The notes under the pieces were generated by a model. It searched no databases. It was not told the origin of the DNA and was given only the letters and a program-made list of their open reading frames with translations. The position numbers and the translations under genes were made by a program. This document shows positions 19,287 to 27,903 of a DNA stretch of 64,000 nt, piece by piece (position 1 is the stretch's first letter; the number at the start of each line of letters is the position of its first letter). Source of the DNA: Nocardiopsis sp. CNR-923 (GTDB lineage Bacteria > Actinomycetota > Actinomycetes > Streptosporangiales > Streptosporangiaceae); the NCBI RefSeq assembly GCF_001942255.1, contig NZ_MKKC01000073.1:1-64000 (forward strand), in the 5' to 3' direction.

Positions 19287-20762
19287 TCAGACCACGAGGC
19301 GGACCGGGTCGTCCACGACGGGCCCGTGGCGGTCCAGCTCGCGCCACGCCTGGCTGAGCCGCCAGACCAGCTCCTCGCTCGTGGCATCGTCGTAGGCGAA
19401 GGGCAGGCGGAAGTACTCGGAGAAACGGTCGTCCTCGCTGGAGGACATCATCGGCCCGGGAACCAGCTCCACGTCGTGGCAGAGCGCGACCTGGGCGAAC
19501 TCACGCGCGTTGACGCCGGGCAGGCGCACCCACAGGGCGGCTCCGCCGGCGGGACGCCGCCACTCCCACGTGGGCATGGACTCGCGCAGCAGTCCCTCCA
19601 TGCGGTCCAGCGCCCTGACCAGTTGGGCGGAGCGCTCCGCGGCGAGGCGGTCGTAGTGGGGCAGCAGACGCACGGCCACCGCCTGATCCAGGAGGGGGCT
19701 GCCGAGGTCCGCGAGAACCTTGCGACGGCTGAGCCGCATGGCGATCTCGGTGGGCGCTCGCAGCCAGCCGAGCCGGAGCCCCGCCCACCCGACCTTGCTC
19801 AGCGAGTCGACGGTGATGATCTCGGCCCCGCGCGGCGCGAAGGCGGCGATCGGCGGCGGCTCGTCCTCGGCTCGGATCCCGGTGTAGGCGCTGTCCTCCA
19901 GGAGGGGGACGCCGTACCGGGCGACCATCTCCCCCAGCTCACGGCGGCGGGCCGCGGACATGAGCGTGCCGGTGGGGTTGTGGTAGGAGGGCATGACGTA
20001 GATCAGGTGCGGGGCGTGCTCGGTGATCGCGCGGCGCACGCGCAACGGTTCGATGCCGTGGTCGTCGACGCGGACGGGGAGGAAGTGGGCGCCCCGGTCG
20101 CGCATGAGGTCGAGGCAGCCCGCGAAACCGGGGTCCTCGGCGACCACCGGTGAGCCTTCGCGCAGGTAGAGCTGGGCGACGAGGGCGACGGCCTGGTGGG
20201 CCCCGGTGGTGACCACGATCTGGTCAGGTGTGGTCGGCAGCCCCTGGTCGGTGTAGCGGTCGGCGAGCGCCTGGCGCAGCACCGGGAGTCCGCGGGGGTG
20301 GTAGGTGTCCTCGGCCATCAGCGCGGGCAGGTCGCGGTCGACGACCTCGCGGACGGCCTCCTCCACGACCTCCAGCGCCGGGGTGCGCAGGCAGGCCACG
20401 GAGATGACGCGCGGAGTGTCGCGCAGGAGGTTCTGGTACATGGGATTGGCGACCGTGCCGGACGCCCACCCGTCCGAGCGCACGGGGCCGACGCTGGCGC
20501 TGACCCTGGTGCCGCTGCCCTGCCTGCTGTCCAGGACGTTCTCCGAGCGCAGGGCGTCGTAGGCCGACACGACCGTGGTGCGGCTGATCCGCAGGGCGGT
20601 GGCCAGCGCCCGTTCGGAGGGCAGCCGCTCCCCCGCGACGAGCGTGCCCTCGGTGACGAGGTCGCGCAGCGCGCCCGCGAGCCGCTCGTAGAGGGGACCG
20701 GGTTCGGAGGCCCAGGCGCCGAGCCGGTCCACGAGCGTGTCCACCTGACGAGAAGAGTCCAT
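19287..20762 (-). CDS. MocR/PdxR-type transcriptional regulator (GntR DNA-binding plus aminotransferase-like domain)
   Basis: 491 residues. Residues 20-90 form a GntR winged helix (LPSERALATALRISRTTVVSAYDALRSENVLDSRQGSGTRV in shape). The rest is a fold-type I aminotransferase-like effector domain with the PLP region: VVTTGAHQAVAL, MPSYHNPTGTLMSAARR, LLEDSAYTG and VDSLSKVGWAGLRLGW, where Lys would bind PLP. Such proteins sense PLP or amino acid derivatives. ATG 20762 is chosen because GGAG precedes it; an ATG at 20774 is less well placed. The gene diverges from a small gene at 20884. The shared intergenic region has four TCCATT copies, a probable operator, suggesting autoregulation and control of the neighbour. 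Confidence 0.88.
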   Translation of the reverse strand: MDSSRQVDTLVDRLGAWASEPGPLYERLAGALRDLVTEGTLVAGERLPSERALATALRISRTTVVSAYDALRSENVLDSRQGSGTRVSASVGPVRSDGWASGTVANPMYQNLLRDTPRVISVACLRTPALEVVEEAVREVVDRDLPALMAEDTYHPRGLPVLRQALADRYTDQGLPTTPDQIVVTTGAHQAVALVAQLYLREGSPVVAEDPGFAGCLDLMRDRGAHFLPVRVDDHGIEPLRVRRAITEHAPHLIYVMPSYHNPTGTLMSAARRRELGEMVARYGVPLLEDSAYTGIRAEDEPPPIAAFAPRGAEIITVDSLSKVGWAGLRLGWLRAPTEIAMRLSRRKVLADLGSPLLDQAVAVRLLPHYDRLAAERSAQLVRALDRMEGLLRESMPTWEWRRPAGGAALWVRLPGVNAREFAQVALCHDVELVPGPMMSSSEDDRFSEYFRLPFAYDDATSEELVWRLSQAWRELDRHGPVVDDPVRLVV

Positions 20763-20867
20763 TTTCCACTCCATTGGATCTATCGGGGGCCTCCCGCGCC
20801 CTCGATACTGGCACCACAGCCCATCAGGCCACCAGAGCCAAAATGGACCCTTTACTTCAAGTCCATT
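20758..20867. promoter_or_regulatory. Four TCCATT boxes, candidate MocR operator
   Basis: TCCATT occurs at 20758-20763 and 20770-20775 (direct, 12 bases apart) and at 20861-20867 (as GTCCATT). Its complement AATGGAC lies at 20842-20848. The last two form a 7-bp inverted repeat with a 12-base spacer. This is the intergenic region between the MocR gene and its divergent neighbour. MocR regulators commonly bind repeated half-sites; the assignment is inferred. Confidence 0.5.
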
Positions 20868-20883
20868 CACAGAGGGAGTTCCG

Positions 20884-21360
20884 ATGCCGTCCGCCGTCTC
20901 GCACACGATCCCGCACCAGCGCACCCGAGCGTCCGACGCCCGCCGGATCCGCGTTCCCGGGGCCCCGGTCCTGGTGGAGAGCCTCCTCCTGGGGGTGCCG
21001 TCAGGCGGTGACCGGGGCCTGGACACGCTCGTCGCGGCCCTGCGGGACCGCGCCCAGGGCAGTCCGGGCTACCTGGGCGAGGTCCACGTCGACCGCCCGG
21101 ACGGACACCGCGGGGTGGTGGCGCTCTGGCGGTCCCCCACCGACCTGCGCTCCTTCGTGCACGCCGCGCACCCGGACCTGCTGTCCTTCCGCGCGACGGC
21201 CGGGGTGTTCCCCACCGTGGAACGGACGCTGTGGTGGTCCGCTGAGGGGGCCGCGGGCGTGACCGCCGACGACGCCGAGCGGCGCGCCGCCCACCTGCGG
21301 AAGCACGGCCCCGGCCGACGGGCCTTCACCCTGCGCTCCCCGGTGCCCGCCCCGGCCTGA
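20884..21360 (+). CDS. Conserved hypothetical protein divergent from MocR (DUF3291-like flavour)
   Basis: 158 residues from ATG 20884 with AGAGGGAG upstream. The centre (GVVALWRSPTDLRSFVHAAHPDLLSF followed by a Trp-Trp pair) resembles small alpha/beta-barrel proteins of the DUF3291 or monooxygenase-like type, where a conserved His/Trp cluster lines a pocket. The resemblance is weak and no reaction is assigned. The position opposite the MocR gene, with an inverted repeat over its probable promoter, suggests it is the regulator's target. Confidence 0.6.
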   Translation: MPSAVSHTIPHQRTRASDARRIRVPGAPVLVESLLLGVPSGGDRGLDTLVAALRDRAQGSPGYLGEVHVDRPDGHRGVVALWRSPTDLRSFVHAAHPDLLSFRATAGVFPTVERTLWWSAEGAAGVTADDAERRAAHLRKHGPGRRAFTLRSPVPAPA

Positions 21361-21469
21361 CCGCCGCGTCCGAACGCGCGGTGAAAGCCCTCCCAGGCCG
21401 CCGTCGCGCATCTATGATCAGAGCACAGGCCGGAATCAACGCGTAGCAGTCACCATGCTGGGGGAAGAG

Positions 21470-21673
21470 ATGACCGCACAGCCCGTCGAGCCGCCCGAGG
21501 ACGGCCCCGGAGTCGGCCGAAACCTGGACGGATACGTACTCGTCCCCGCCGCGTGGGTCAAGCACTACGAAGAACTGATCGAGGAACGGGACGACGCCGA
21601 AGCGGCCCGGATCGCCGACGAGATCCGGGCCGGAGTGCGGCAGACCACGCCGCTGTCCGAGGTGGAGTGGTGA
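21470..21673 (+). CDS. Antitoxin of a RelBE/ParDE-like pair
   Basis: 67 residues, very acidic in its second half (LIEERDDAEAARIADEIRAG), ending with TTPLSEVEW. Small size, acidity and overlap with a downstream RelE-type gene mark it as the antitoxin. ATG 21470 has GGGGGAAG directly ahead; an in-frame ATG at 21455 lacks one. The N-terminal part (NLDGYVLVPAAWVKHYEEL) probably forms the DNA-binding/autoregulatory module of a Phd/RelB-like fold, though no exact family match is visible by eye. Confidence 0.7.
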   Translation: MTAQPVEPPEDGPGVGRNLDGYVLVPAAWVKHYEELIEERDDAEAARIADEIRAGVRQTTPLSEVEW

Positions 21674-21939
21674 GCCGATACCGGGTCGAGATCGACAACG
21701 AGGCCATCAAGCAGATCAAGAAGCTTGACCGCCCGATCCGCGAGCGCGTACTAGCCGCGATCGAGGCGCTCGCCGATGACCCTCGCCCGGACGGATGCGT
21801 CAAGCTCAAGCCGGGCAAGCTGAACTTGTACCGTATCCGCGTCGGCGCGTACCGTATCCGGTACGAGGTCCAGGACGGGATACTCCTCGTCCTGGTACTG
21901 AAGGCAGGGCCGCCTGGGCAGGTCTACGACGACCTGTAG
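21670..21939 (+). CDS. RelE/ParE-superfamily toxin
   Basis: 89 residues from GTG 21670, whose GTGA overlaps the antitoxin stop, so translation is coupled. The pattern is typical of the RelE/ParE fold: YRVEIDNEAIKQIKKLD at the start, a helix with PIRERVLAAIEALADDPRP, then CVKLKPGKLNLYRIRVGAYRIRYEV and a final strand LLVLVLKAGPPGQVYDDL. RelE-type members cut mRNA on the ribosome and ParE-type members poison gyrase; sequence alone does not settle which. The Arg/Tyr-rich RIRVGAYRIRYEV is closer to the RelE side. Confidence 0.85.
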   Translation: MSRYRVEIDNEAIKQIKKLDRPIRERVLAAIEALADDPRPDGCVKLKPGKLNLYRIRVGAYRIRYEVQDGILLVLVLKAGPPGQVYDDL

Positions 21940-21993
21940 CCCATCCATCCGCTTGGTCGTCCGTCACCCCGCGGACCCCGGAGCCGTCCCGGC

Positions 21994-22734
21994 TCAGTCC
22001 CGTGGCGCCTCCGCACACCGGGCCAGGAACACCAGCTCCCTCCCCGGCCGGTCGGGCGCGTCACGGACGTCCTCCACCACGAAGCCGTGGGCGGCCAGAT
22101 CCGCCTCGACCTCGCTCCGCTCCCGGAACCGCAGCGTCGAGTCCGACGTCAGCACCTCCCCGTCCGAGGCGAACACGTAGGTCCACCGGAACGTCACCAG
22201 GGGCAGCCGGACGTCCACCAGCTCGACCCAGCTCTCCACGACGCCGGTCCCGGGGAGCATCGTCACCCGGCGCGTGGCGGCGCGGTTCCACCCCTCCCAG
22301 GCGCGCGCGGCCGGATCACGGGTCTCGAACACCAGCCGCCCGCCGGGAGCCAGCGCGTCGCGGGCCCCACTCAGGGTCGTCCGCCACGTCCCCGGGTCGA
22401 CGACGGCCTGGGCGACGTTCGCGGTCATCGTCACGAGGTCGACCGTCAGCGGGGGCAGCGCCGTCACGTCGCCGTGGATCCACCGCACCCGTCCGGCGCC
22501 CGGTTTGGCCCGGGCGACGTCGACCGACGCCCGGGCCGGATCGACGCCCACGACCTCCACGCCGCGATCGGCCAACAGGAGTGCGAGGACGCCCGTCCCG
22601 CAGCCGACGTCGAGGACCCGGCGCGCCCCGGACTCGACCGCCAACCGGACGTAGGGGTCGAGGTCACCGCGATCGGGGTCGAGGAGGTCGTAGATCGCGG
22701 CGAGCCGCGGATGTCCGAAGCACTCGTCAGCCAT
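21994..22734 (-). CDS. SAM-dependent methyltransferase (class I, Methyltransf_25-like)
   Basis: 246 residues starting [16 protein letters not shown], common in actinobacterial methyltransferases of this group. Motif I is [19 protein letters not shown], the acidic residue binding the ribose is in [10 protein letters not shown], and [15 protein letters not shown] is motif III. The latter half is a beta-rich substrate domain. The substrate is unknown. It lies downstream of bioD on the same strand (52-base gap), but nothing ties it to biotin synthesis; it is not BioC by motif, though a BioC-like role cannot be excluded. Confidence 0.8.
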   Translation of the reverse strand: MADECFGHPRLAAIYDLLDPDRGDLDPYVRLAVESGARRVLDVGCGTGVLALLLADRGVEVVGVDPARASVDVARAKPGAGRVRWIHGDVTALPPLTVDLVTMTANVAQAVVDPGTWRTTLSGARDALAPGGRLVFETRDPAARAWEGWNRAATRRVTMLPGTGVVESWVELVDVRLPLVTFRWTYVFASDGEVLTSDSTLRFRERSEVEADLAAHGFVVEDVRDAPDRPGRELVFLARCAEAPRD

Positions 22735-22785
22735 GCGGCCGACGGTAGACGCTGCCGGGCCGATCGGCCATCCGTTTTCCCGCGC

Positions 22786-23513
22786 TCAGGCCGGTGCGTC
22801 CGCGGACCACCGGGCCACCTCCGCGTCCGCGTCCCACGACCCGCCCAGGCGCGGCGCCAGGCTCCGACGGGCCACGGCCGCGAACTCCGGCGCGGCCAAC
22901 CGCCCGCTCCCCTCCGGCAGGGCGCCCACCAGGCCGCCCGCCCCCTCGTCGGCAGATCGGTGAGGTTGCACCGCGTGGCGAGGTCGGGGTGGAGCGGCCA
23001 CGCGCCCACAACCACCCCGGCCGGGGCCAGCCCCCGCGCGCGCAGGGCCTCGGCCGTCAGCGCCGTCGCGTTGAGCGTGCCGAGACCGGGACTGGCCACC
23101 ACGAGCACCGGTGCGGACACATCCGTCGCCACGTCGGCCAGCGTCCACCCCTCGGCGTTGAGCCGCACCAGCAGCCCGCCCGCGCCCTCCACCAGCACCA
23201 GGTCGTGGTCGCGGTCCAGCTCCCTCACGGTGTCGGCCACCCGATCCGCGTCCAGGGGCGCCGCGCCGCACCGCGCGGCGGCGGTCGCCGGGGCGAGCGG
23301 ATCGGGGTAGCGCGCCAGCTCCACGGCGGTCACCCCCGGTGCGAGCCGCACGACCTCGTCCGCGTCCGCGGGCTCGCCGGGACCCACCCCGGTCTGGGCG
23401 GGCTTGACCACGGCCACGCGCTGTCCGGCTTCCCGCGCCAGCGCGGCGACGGCGGCCGTGACGACCGTCTTGCCGACCTCGGTGCCGGTACCGGTCACCA
23501 CCAGGAGACTCAT
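22786..23513 (-). CDS. bioD: ATP-dependent dethiobiotin synthetase BioD, one-base frameshift
   Basis: Third step of the biotin pathway: carboxylation and ring closure of 7,8-diaminopelargonate using ATP and CO2. About 242 residues. The P-loop [17 protein letters not shown] begins at residue 4. The catalytic Lys in [26 protein letters not shown] and the ATP-binding [15 protein letters not shown] are in place. The last 60 residues shift frame near 22955, where a run of Gs is one short. ATG 23513 overlaps the bioA stop (ATGA), a coupled operon. Confidence 0.9.
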
Positions 23514-24846
23514 CGCTCCCCCAGGGACGCCTCGGCTGCGGCGACCATCCCGGCGGCGATCCGGGCCACGTCGTCCGCCGTGCTCACGTAGGGCGGCATG
23601 GCGTACACGTGGTCGCGGAACGGCCGCAACCACACCCCCGCCGCCACCGCCGCCCGGGTCGCCTCCCGCACGCGCACCGGCGCGTCCAGTTCGATCACTC
23701 CGATCGCCCCCAACACCCGTACCTCGCGCACGCCGGGAAGCCGCGTCGCCGGGGCCAGGCCCTCCCGCAGGCCCGCCTCCACGCGCGCCACGTCGCCCCT
23801 CCAGTCCCCCTCGGTCAGGAGCTCCACCGACGCCAGCGCGGTGGCGCAGGCCAGCGGATTGCCCATGAACGTGGGCCCGTGCGCGAGCACCGGGACCTCG
23901 CCCGCCGCGATCCCCCGCGCGACCCGCGTCGTGCACAGTGTCGCGGCCAGCGTCATGTAGCCCCCGGTCAACGCCTTGCCCAGACACATGACGTCGGGCG
24001 TCACACCCGCGTGGTCGGCCGCGAACAGCTCTCCCGTGCGACCGAGGCCCGTGGCGATCTCGTCGAAGACAGGAGCAGTCCGAACTCGTCGGCGATCCGG
24101 CGCAGTTCCCGCAGGTAGCCGGGGTGGTGGAAGCGCATCCCTCCCGCGCCCTGGACCACGGGTTCCACGATGATGGCGGCGAGTTCGTCGGCGTGCTCAC
24201 GGGCCAGGGCCTCGAACCCGGACACGTACGCGGGATCGGGTTCGACGTCGAACCCCGCCGGCGGAGCGGGTGCGAACACCTGCGCGGGGAGCACGTCACC
24301 CCACAGGGCGTGCATCCCGCCCTCGGGGTCGCAGGCGCTCATCGCGTGGAAGGTGTCCCCGTGGTAGCCGCCGCGCCAGGTGAGGAACCGGCGCCGCCGC
24401 GGGCGCCCGGTCGAACGGTGGTACTGGAGGCACATCTTCATGGCGACCTCGACCGACACCGAGCCCGAGTCGGCCAGGAACACGCGGTCCAGCGCCTCGG
24501 GGGTGATCCGGACCAGCGCCTCCCCCAGTTCGGCGGCCGGGGCGTGCGTCAGCCCGCCGAACATCACGTGGCTGAACGACGACAGCTGGTCGCGCGCGGC
24601 GGCGTCCAGTCGCGGGTGACGGTACCCGTGGATCGCCGACCACCACGAGGACATCCCGTCGACGACCTCATGGGTGCCGTCCTCCGACCACAGCGTCAGC
24701 CGCACCCCCTCGGCGTCCGTGACCACGTACGGCCGGTCGGCCGCCGGCACGGTGGTGTAGGGGTGCCACAGGTGGGCGCCGTCCAGGGCGCTGACCCGGC
24801 CGGGCCCGGCCGGGAGCCGGGGTCGTGTGTGATCGGTGGAGGTCAT
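23510..24846 (-). CDS. bioA: Adenosylmethionine-8-amino-7-oxononanoate aminotransferase BioA, one-base frameshift
   Basis: Second step of the pathway: converts KAPA to diaminopelargonate with SAM as amino donor. About 445 residues. [14 protein letters not shown] near the N terminus carries the BioA-specific substrate motif. [20 protein letters not shown]-type [30 protein letters not shown], and the PLP Lys in [11 protein letters not shown] are visible. [17 protein letters not shown] follows. About 25 residues around the [15 protein letters not shown] region are broken by a missing base near 24066. Start ATG 24846; the bioA-bioD pair diverges from bioF. Confidence 0.92.
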
Positions 24847-25225
24847 GGATGCGTCTCGGGGCCGGGGGCGGGCCCCTTCCTCCCTACGTGGGTGTGGGCG
24901 TCAAACCGTCGCGCGGACCCATTGTTCACGGCAGGGAACGGCGGGGCCCGTGTGGTCCTACCAGGATTCCACGCCGAAGTTTGTGGGCTTCCACGGGTGA
25001 CGCGGCCACCGCGCGACCGGCAGAGTCTAAGGGCGCCTTCCTGGCACGCACTGACCGGACCGACCCAGCGGGATTGGCCGCCGCTGGGTCGGTCCAGCCA
25101 GGTGTCGATCCGCCCGGGCGAGGGCAGTCCGCCACCGGCGTGAGGTGCCGCGCCGGGCGCACCCGAACGGTCCCCGGCCCCGGTTCCCGGGCGCCGGCAC
25201 CGACCAGAGGAGAACCCCCGCACGT
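24847..25225. promoter_or_regulatory. Biotin intergenic region with palindrome and long hairpin
   Basis: 380 bases between divergent bioA and bioF. Two elements stand out. GTTC-N8-GAAC at 24924-24939 matches its own complement at 12 of 16 positions. A long hairpin, 25057-25071 with 25081-25095 (15-bp perfect stem), is enclosed by CCTGGC 25040-25045 and GCCAGG 25097-25102. A regulatory role is inferred; no known biotin operator sequence is recognised. Confidence 0.45.
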
Positions 25226-26482
25226 ATGGAACGCCTCGCCAACCCCACCGTCGCAGTCCCCCCGCGCCCCTGGCCCCTGCGCGCCACCGACCCGAGGCGG
25301 TCCGGCCGGGCTCCGCACGAGAACGACCCCTTCGCGTGGCTGGACGGCGCGGCCAGGCACAGGGCCGAGGCCGGTCTGACCCGCCGCACGGTGCCGAGGA
25401 CCCTGCGCGACGACCTCCTCGACCTGGCGGGCAACGACTACCTGGGGTTGATGCTGCACCCCGAGGTGGTGGGGGCAGCCGCCGAGGCCGCTTACCTCTG
25501 GGGGGCCGGAGCGGGTGGATCACGCCTGGTCACGGGGGACACCGAGCTCCATGGGGAGCTGGAACGCGAACTCGCCGACTTCTACGGGACCGAGGCGGCG
25601 CTGGTCTTCTCCTCCGGCTACGCGGCCAACCTCGCGATGGTCACCGCGCTGGCCGCCCCCGACCCCGGCGGCGGCCCCGCTCCCCTGGTGGTGTGCGACC
25701 GCCACAACCACGCCTCGCTCATCGACGCCACCCGGCTGGCCCGTGCCTGCGGGGCGCGCGTCGCGCTGTTCGAACACGGATCCCCCGGTCACGCCGCCAC
25801 GGCGCTCGCCGGCGCGCACGGGCGCGCGCTGATCCTGAGCGACACCGTGTTCTCGGTGGACGGCGACCTCACCGACGTCGCCGCGCTGGCCCGTACCGCC
25901 CGCGCGCACGGCGCCGCACTGCTGCTGGACGACGCGCACGGGCTCGGGGTCGTGGGGCCCGGCGGCCGCGGCGCCGCCGCCCTCGCCGGTCTGGAGGGCG
26001 CGGAGGACGTGGCGGTGTCCGTGACGCTGTCCAAGTCCCTCGGCGCGCAGGGCGGTGCGGTGCTGGGATCGTCGAGGGTGGTCCGCCACCTCATGGAGAC
26101 CGCGCGCACGTTCGTCTTCGACACCGGGCTCGCCCCCACCTCCGTGGGCGCGGCCCTGGCGGCGCTGCGGGTGCTGCGCGACGAGCCCGACCGGACCGAG
26201 GCGGTGCGCGCCCGCGCCCTGGACCTGGCCGAGGGGCTGTGCGAGCGGGGGCTGAAGGCCAGCACGCCGGACGCGGCCGTCGTGTCGGTCCTGGCGCCGT
26301 CGCCGGAGGCGGCCGTGGCCTGGCGCGACGCCTGTCTGGAGGCGGGCGTGCGCGTGGGGTGCTTCCGTCCGCCGTCGGTGCCGGACGGCCGGTCACGGCT
26401 GCGGCTGACCGCACGGGCCACCCTCAGCGACGCGCAGGTGCGACACGTCGTGGACGTCATCTCGGCGAACCGCCCCGGGTAG
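25226..26482 (+). CDS. bioF: 8-amino-7-oxononanoate synthase BioF
   Basis: First dedicated step of biotin ring assembly: condenses pimeloyl-CoA/ACP with L-alanine in a PLP-dependent decarboxylating reaction. 418 residues. DLAGNDYLGLMLHPEVV, GAGAGGSRLVTGDTELHGELE, VFSSGYAANLAMVTAL, DDAHGLGVVG, and the PLP Lys in SVTLSKSLGAQGG all match. ATG 25226 follows AGAGGAGAAC; an upstream in-frame start is possible but lacks a ribosome site. BioB, BioH/BioC and BirA are not in this window. Confidence 0.92.
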   Translation: MERLANPTVAVPPRPWPLRATDPRRSGRAPHENDPFAWLDGAARHRAEAGLTRRTVPRTLRDDLLDLAGNDYLGLMLHPEVVGAAAEAAYLWGAGAGGSRLVTGDTELHGELERELADFYGTEAALVFSSGYAANLAMVTALAAPDPGGGPAPLVVCDRHNHASLIDATRLARACGARVALFEHGSPGHAATALAGAHGRALILSDTVFSVDGDLTDVAALARTARAHGAALLLDDAHGLGVVGPGGRGAAALAGLEGAEDVAVSVTLSKSLGAQGGAVLGSSRVVRHLMETARTFVFDTGLAPTSVGAALAALRVLRDEPDRTEAVRARALDLAEGLCERGLKASTPDAAVVSVLAPSPEAAVAWRDACLEAGVRVGCFRPPSVPDGRSRLRLTARATLSDAQVRHVVDVISANRPG

Positions 26483-26528
26483 TCTGGCCTACACACGACC
26501 CGTCCGGAGATGGGAGGCGGAAGCGGCC

Positions 26529-27820
26529 TTGTCAGCCCCCGAAGACGACCCGTCGACCCCCGTTCCCCCGGAGACCGACTCCACCCGTCCCCCCGATCCC
26601 ACGAGCCCCGCACCCGACGCGGCACGGCCGAGCGGCACCCGGCGCCGACGCCGCGCGCGGCTCGTCCTCGCCACCGCCGCCGTCCTGGTCGTGGCCCTGG
26701 TGGTCACCCTGGTCGTCCCGGCGGGGCGGGACGGTCTGCTCCGTTTGTGGTGCGAGGTCACCGACGGGGTGTGCCCGACCGAGGAACTGCCGCCGATCAC
26801 CGAGGACGAGGAGATCGACTGGCGGCTCCGGATGGAGCCCCGCGAGGCAGCCCTGTGGGGCAACTACGTGGCGCTGGGCGACTCCTACTCCTCCGGCGAC
26901 GGCGCCGGGGACTACGACCCCGCCACGGCCGAACCGGGCGGATGCTGGCGCTCCGCGCACGCTACCCCAGGGTGGTCGAGGAGGAGTTCTCCTTCGCCGG
27001 GGCGCTCGCCTTCTACGCGTGCAGCAGCCACAAGGGCGCCGACATGCTCTCCGAGATCGGCACCCCCGAGTCGCAGATCGAACGGGTCACCGAGCACACG
27101 TCGCTGGTCACCCTCGGCATCGGCGGCAACGATCTGGGGTTCATCCCCGTCCTGCGCACCTGCATCGTGCGGATGCCGCTCCTGGAGAACGGTGTGTGCG
27201 CGGCGCAGGAGGAGGACATCGCCGGGCGGATGGACCGGTTCGAGGAGACCCTGACCGAGATCCTCTCCGAGATCCGCGACCGCGCCCCCAACGCGCGGAT
27301 CCTCGTGCTCGGCTACCCGCGGCTGTTCCCCGAGGATCCGCCGAGCATGTACTACACCCTGACCACGGACGACCAGGCCTGGCTGAACTCGGTCGGCGAA
27401 CGGTTCAACGAACGGATCCGCGACGTCGCCTACGAGGTCGACGGCCGGGTCTACGGCGGCCGTGACGTGGGCAGCGTCGAGTACGTCAACGTCTTCTCCT
27501 CGTTGAACGGGTTCGAGGTCAGCGCCGAGGACGCGTGGCTGAACGGGATCGTCCTCGGCCAACTCGGCGAGGGGATCCGGGTGGACCGCGCCAGCTTCCA
27601 CCCCACCGCGCAGGGGCAGCTGTCCATCGCCGAACGCGTGCGCCTGCAGATCGAGGAGGGCCCCGAACGGGCGCTGTACGTGGCGCGGGAGACTCTCGAC
27701 AACGTCAACGAGGACCTTCTCGCCACCGAACTCGGCGGGCCGCTGGACCGCCCCGACGCCTCGGCCTCGCCCGAGGACGGGGAGTCCGTCGGGGAAGCCG
27801 AGGCGCGGGTCGAGGAGTAG
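26529..27820 (+). CDS. Membrane-anchored SGNH/GDSL hydrolase, one-base frameshift
   Basis: About 430 residues. Pro/Asp-rich cytoplasmic stretch (1-40), an Arg-rich stop and a hydrophobic anchor (LVLATAAVLVVALVVTLVV, about 43-61), then an SGNH domain. Block I is ALGDSYSSGDGAG with the nucleophilic Ser. Block III is GIGGNDLGF with Gly and Asn. Block V is ASFHPTAQGQ with the catalytic His. Extracellular lipase/esterase or phospholipase function is likely by similarity to the Streptomyces SGNH lipases. TTG 26529 is supported by GGGAGG ten bases upstream. Frame changes near 26945 (one base missing). The acidic tail is unusual. Confidence 0.82.
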
Positions 27821-27835
27821 CGCCCCGGACCCGGC

Positions 27836-27876
27836 GGCGGGGACGGCGCACCCGGTGCCGGTGCGCCGTCCCCGCC
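27836..27876. terminator. Bidirectional terminator between SGNH gene and rocD
   Basis: Perfect 17-bp stem, 27836-27852 with 27860-27876, 7-base loop. It lies between convergent stop codons at 27820 and 27904. Confidence 0.75.
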
Positions 27877-27903
27877 GGTCGCCCTACACCGCCGGGCGGG
27901 CCG

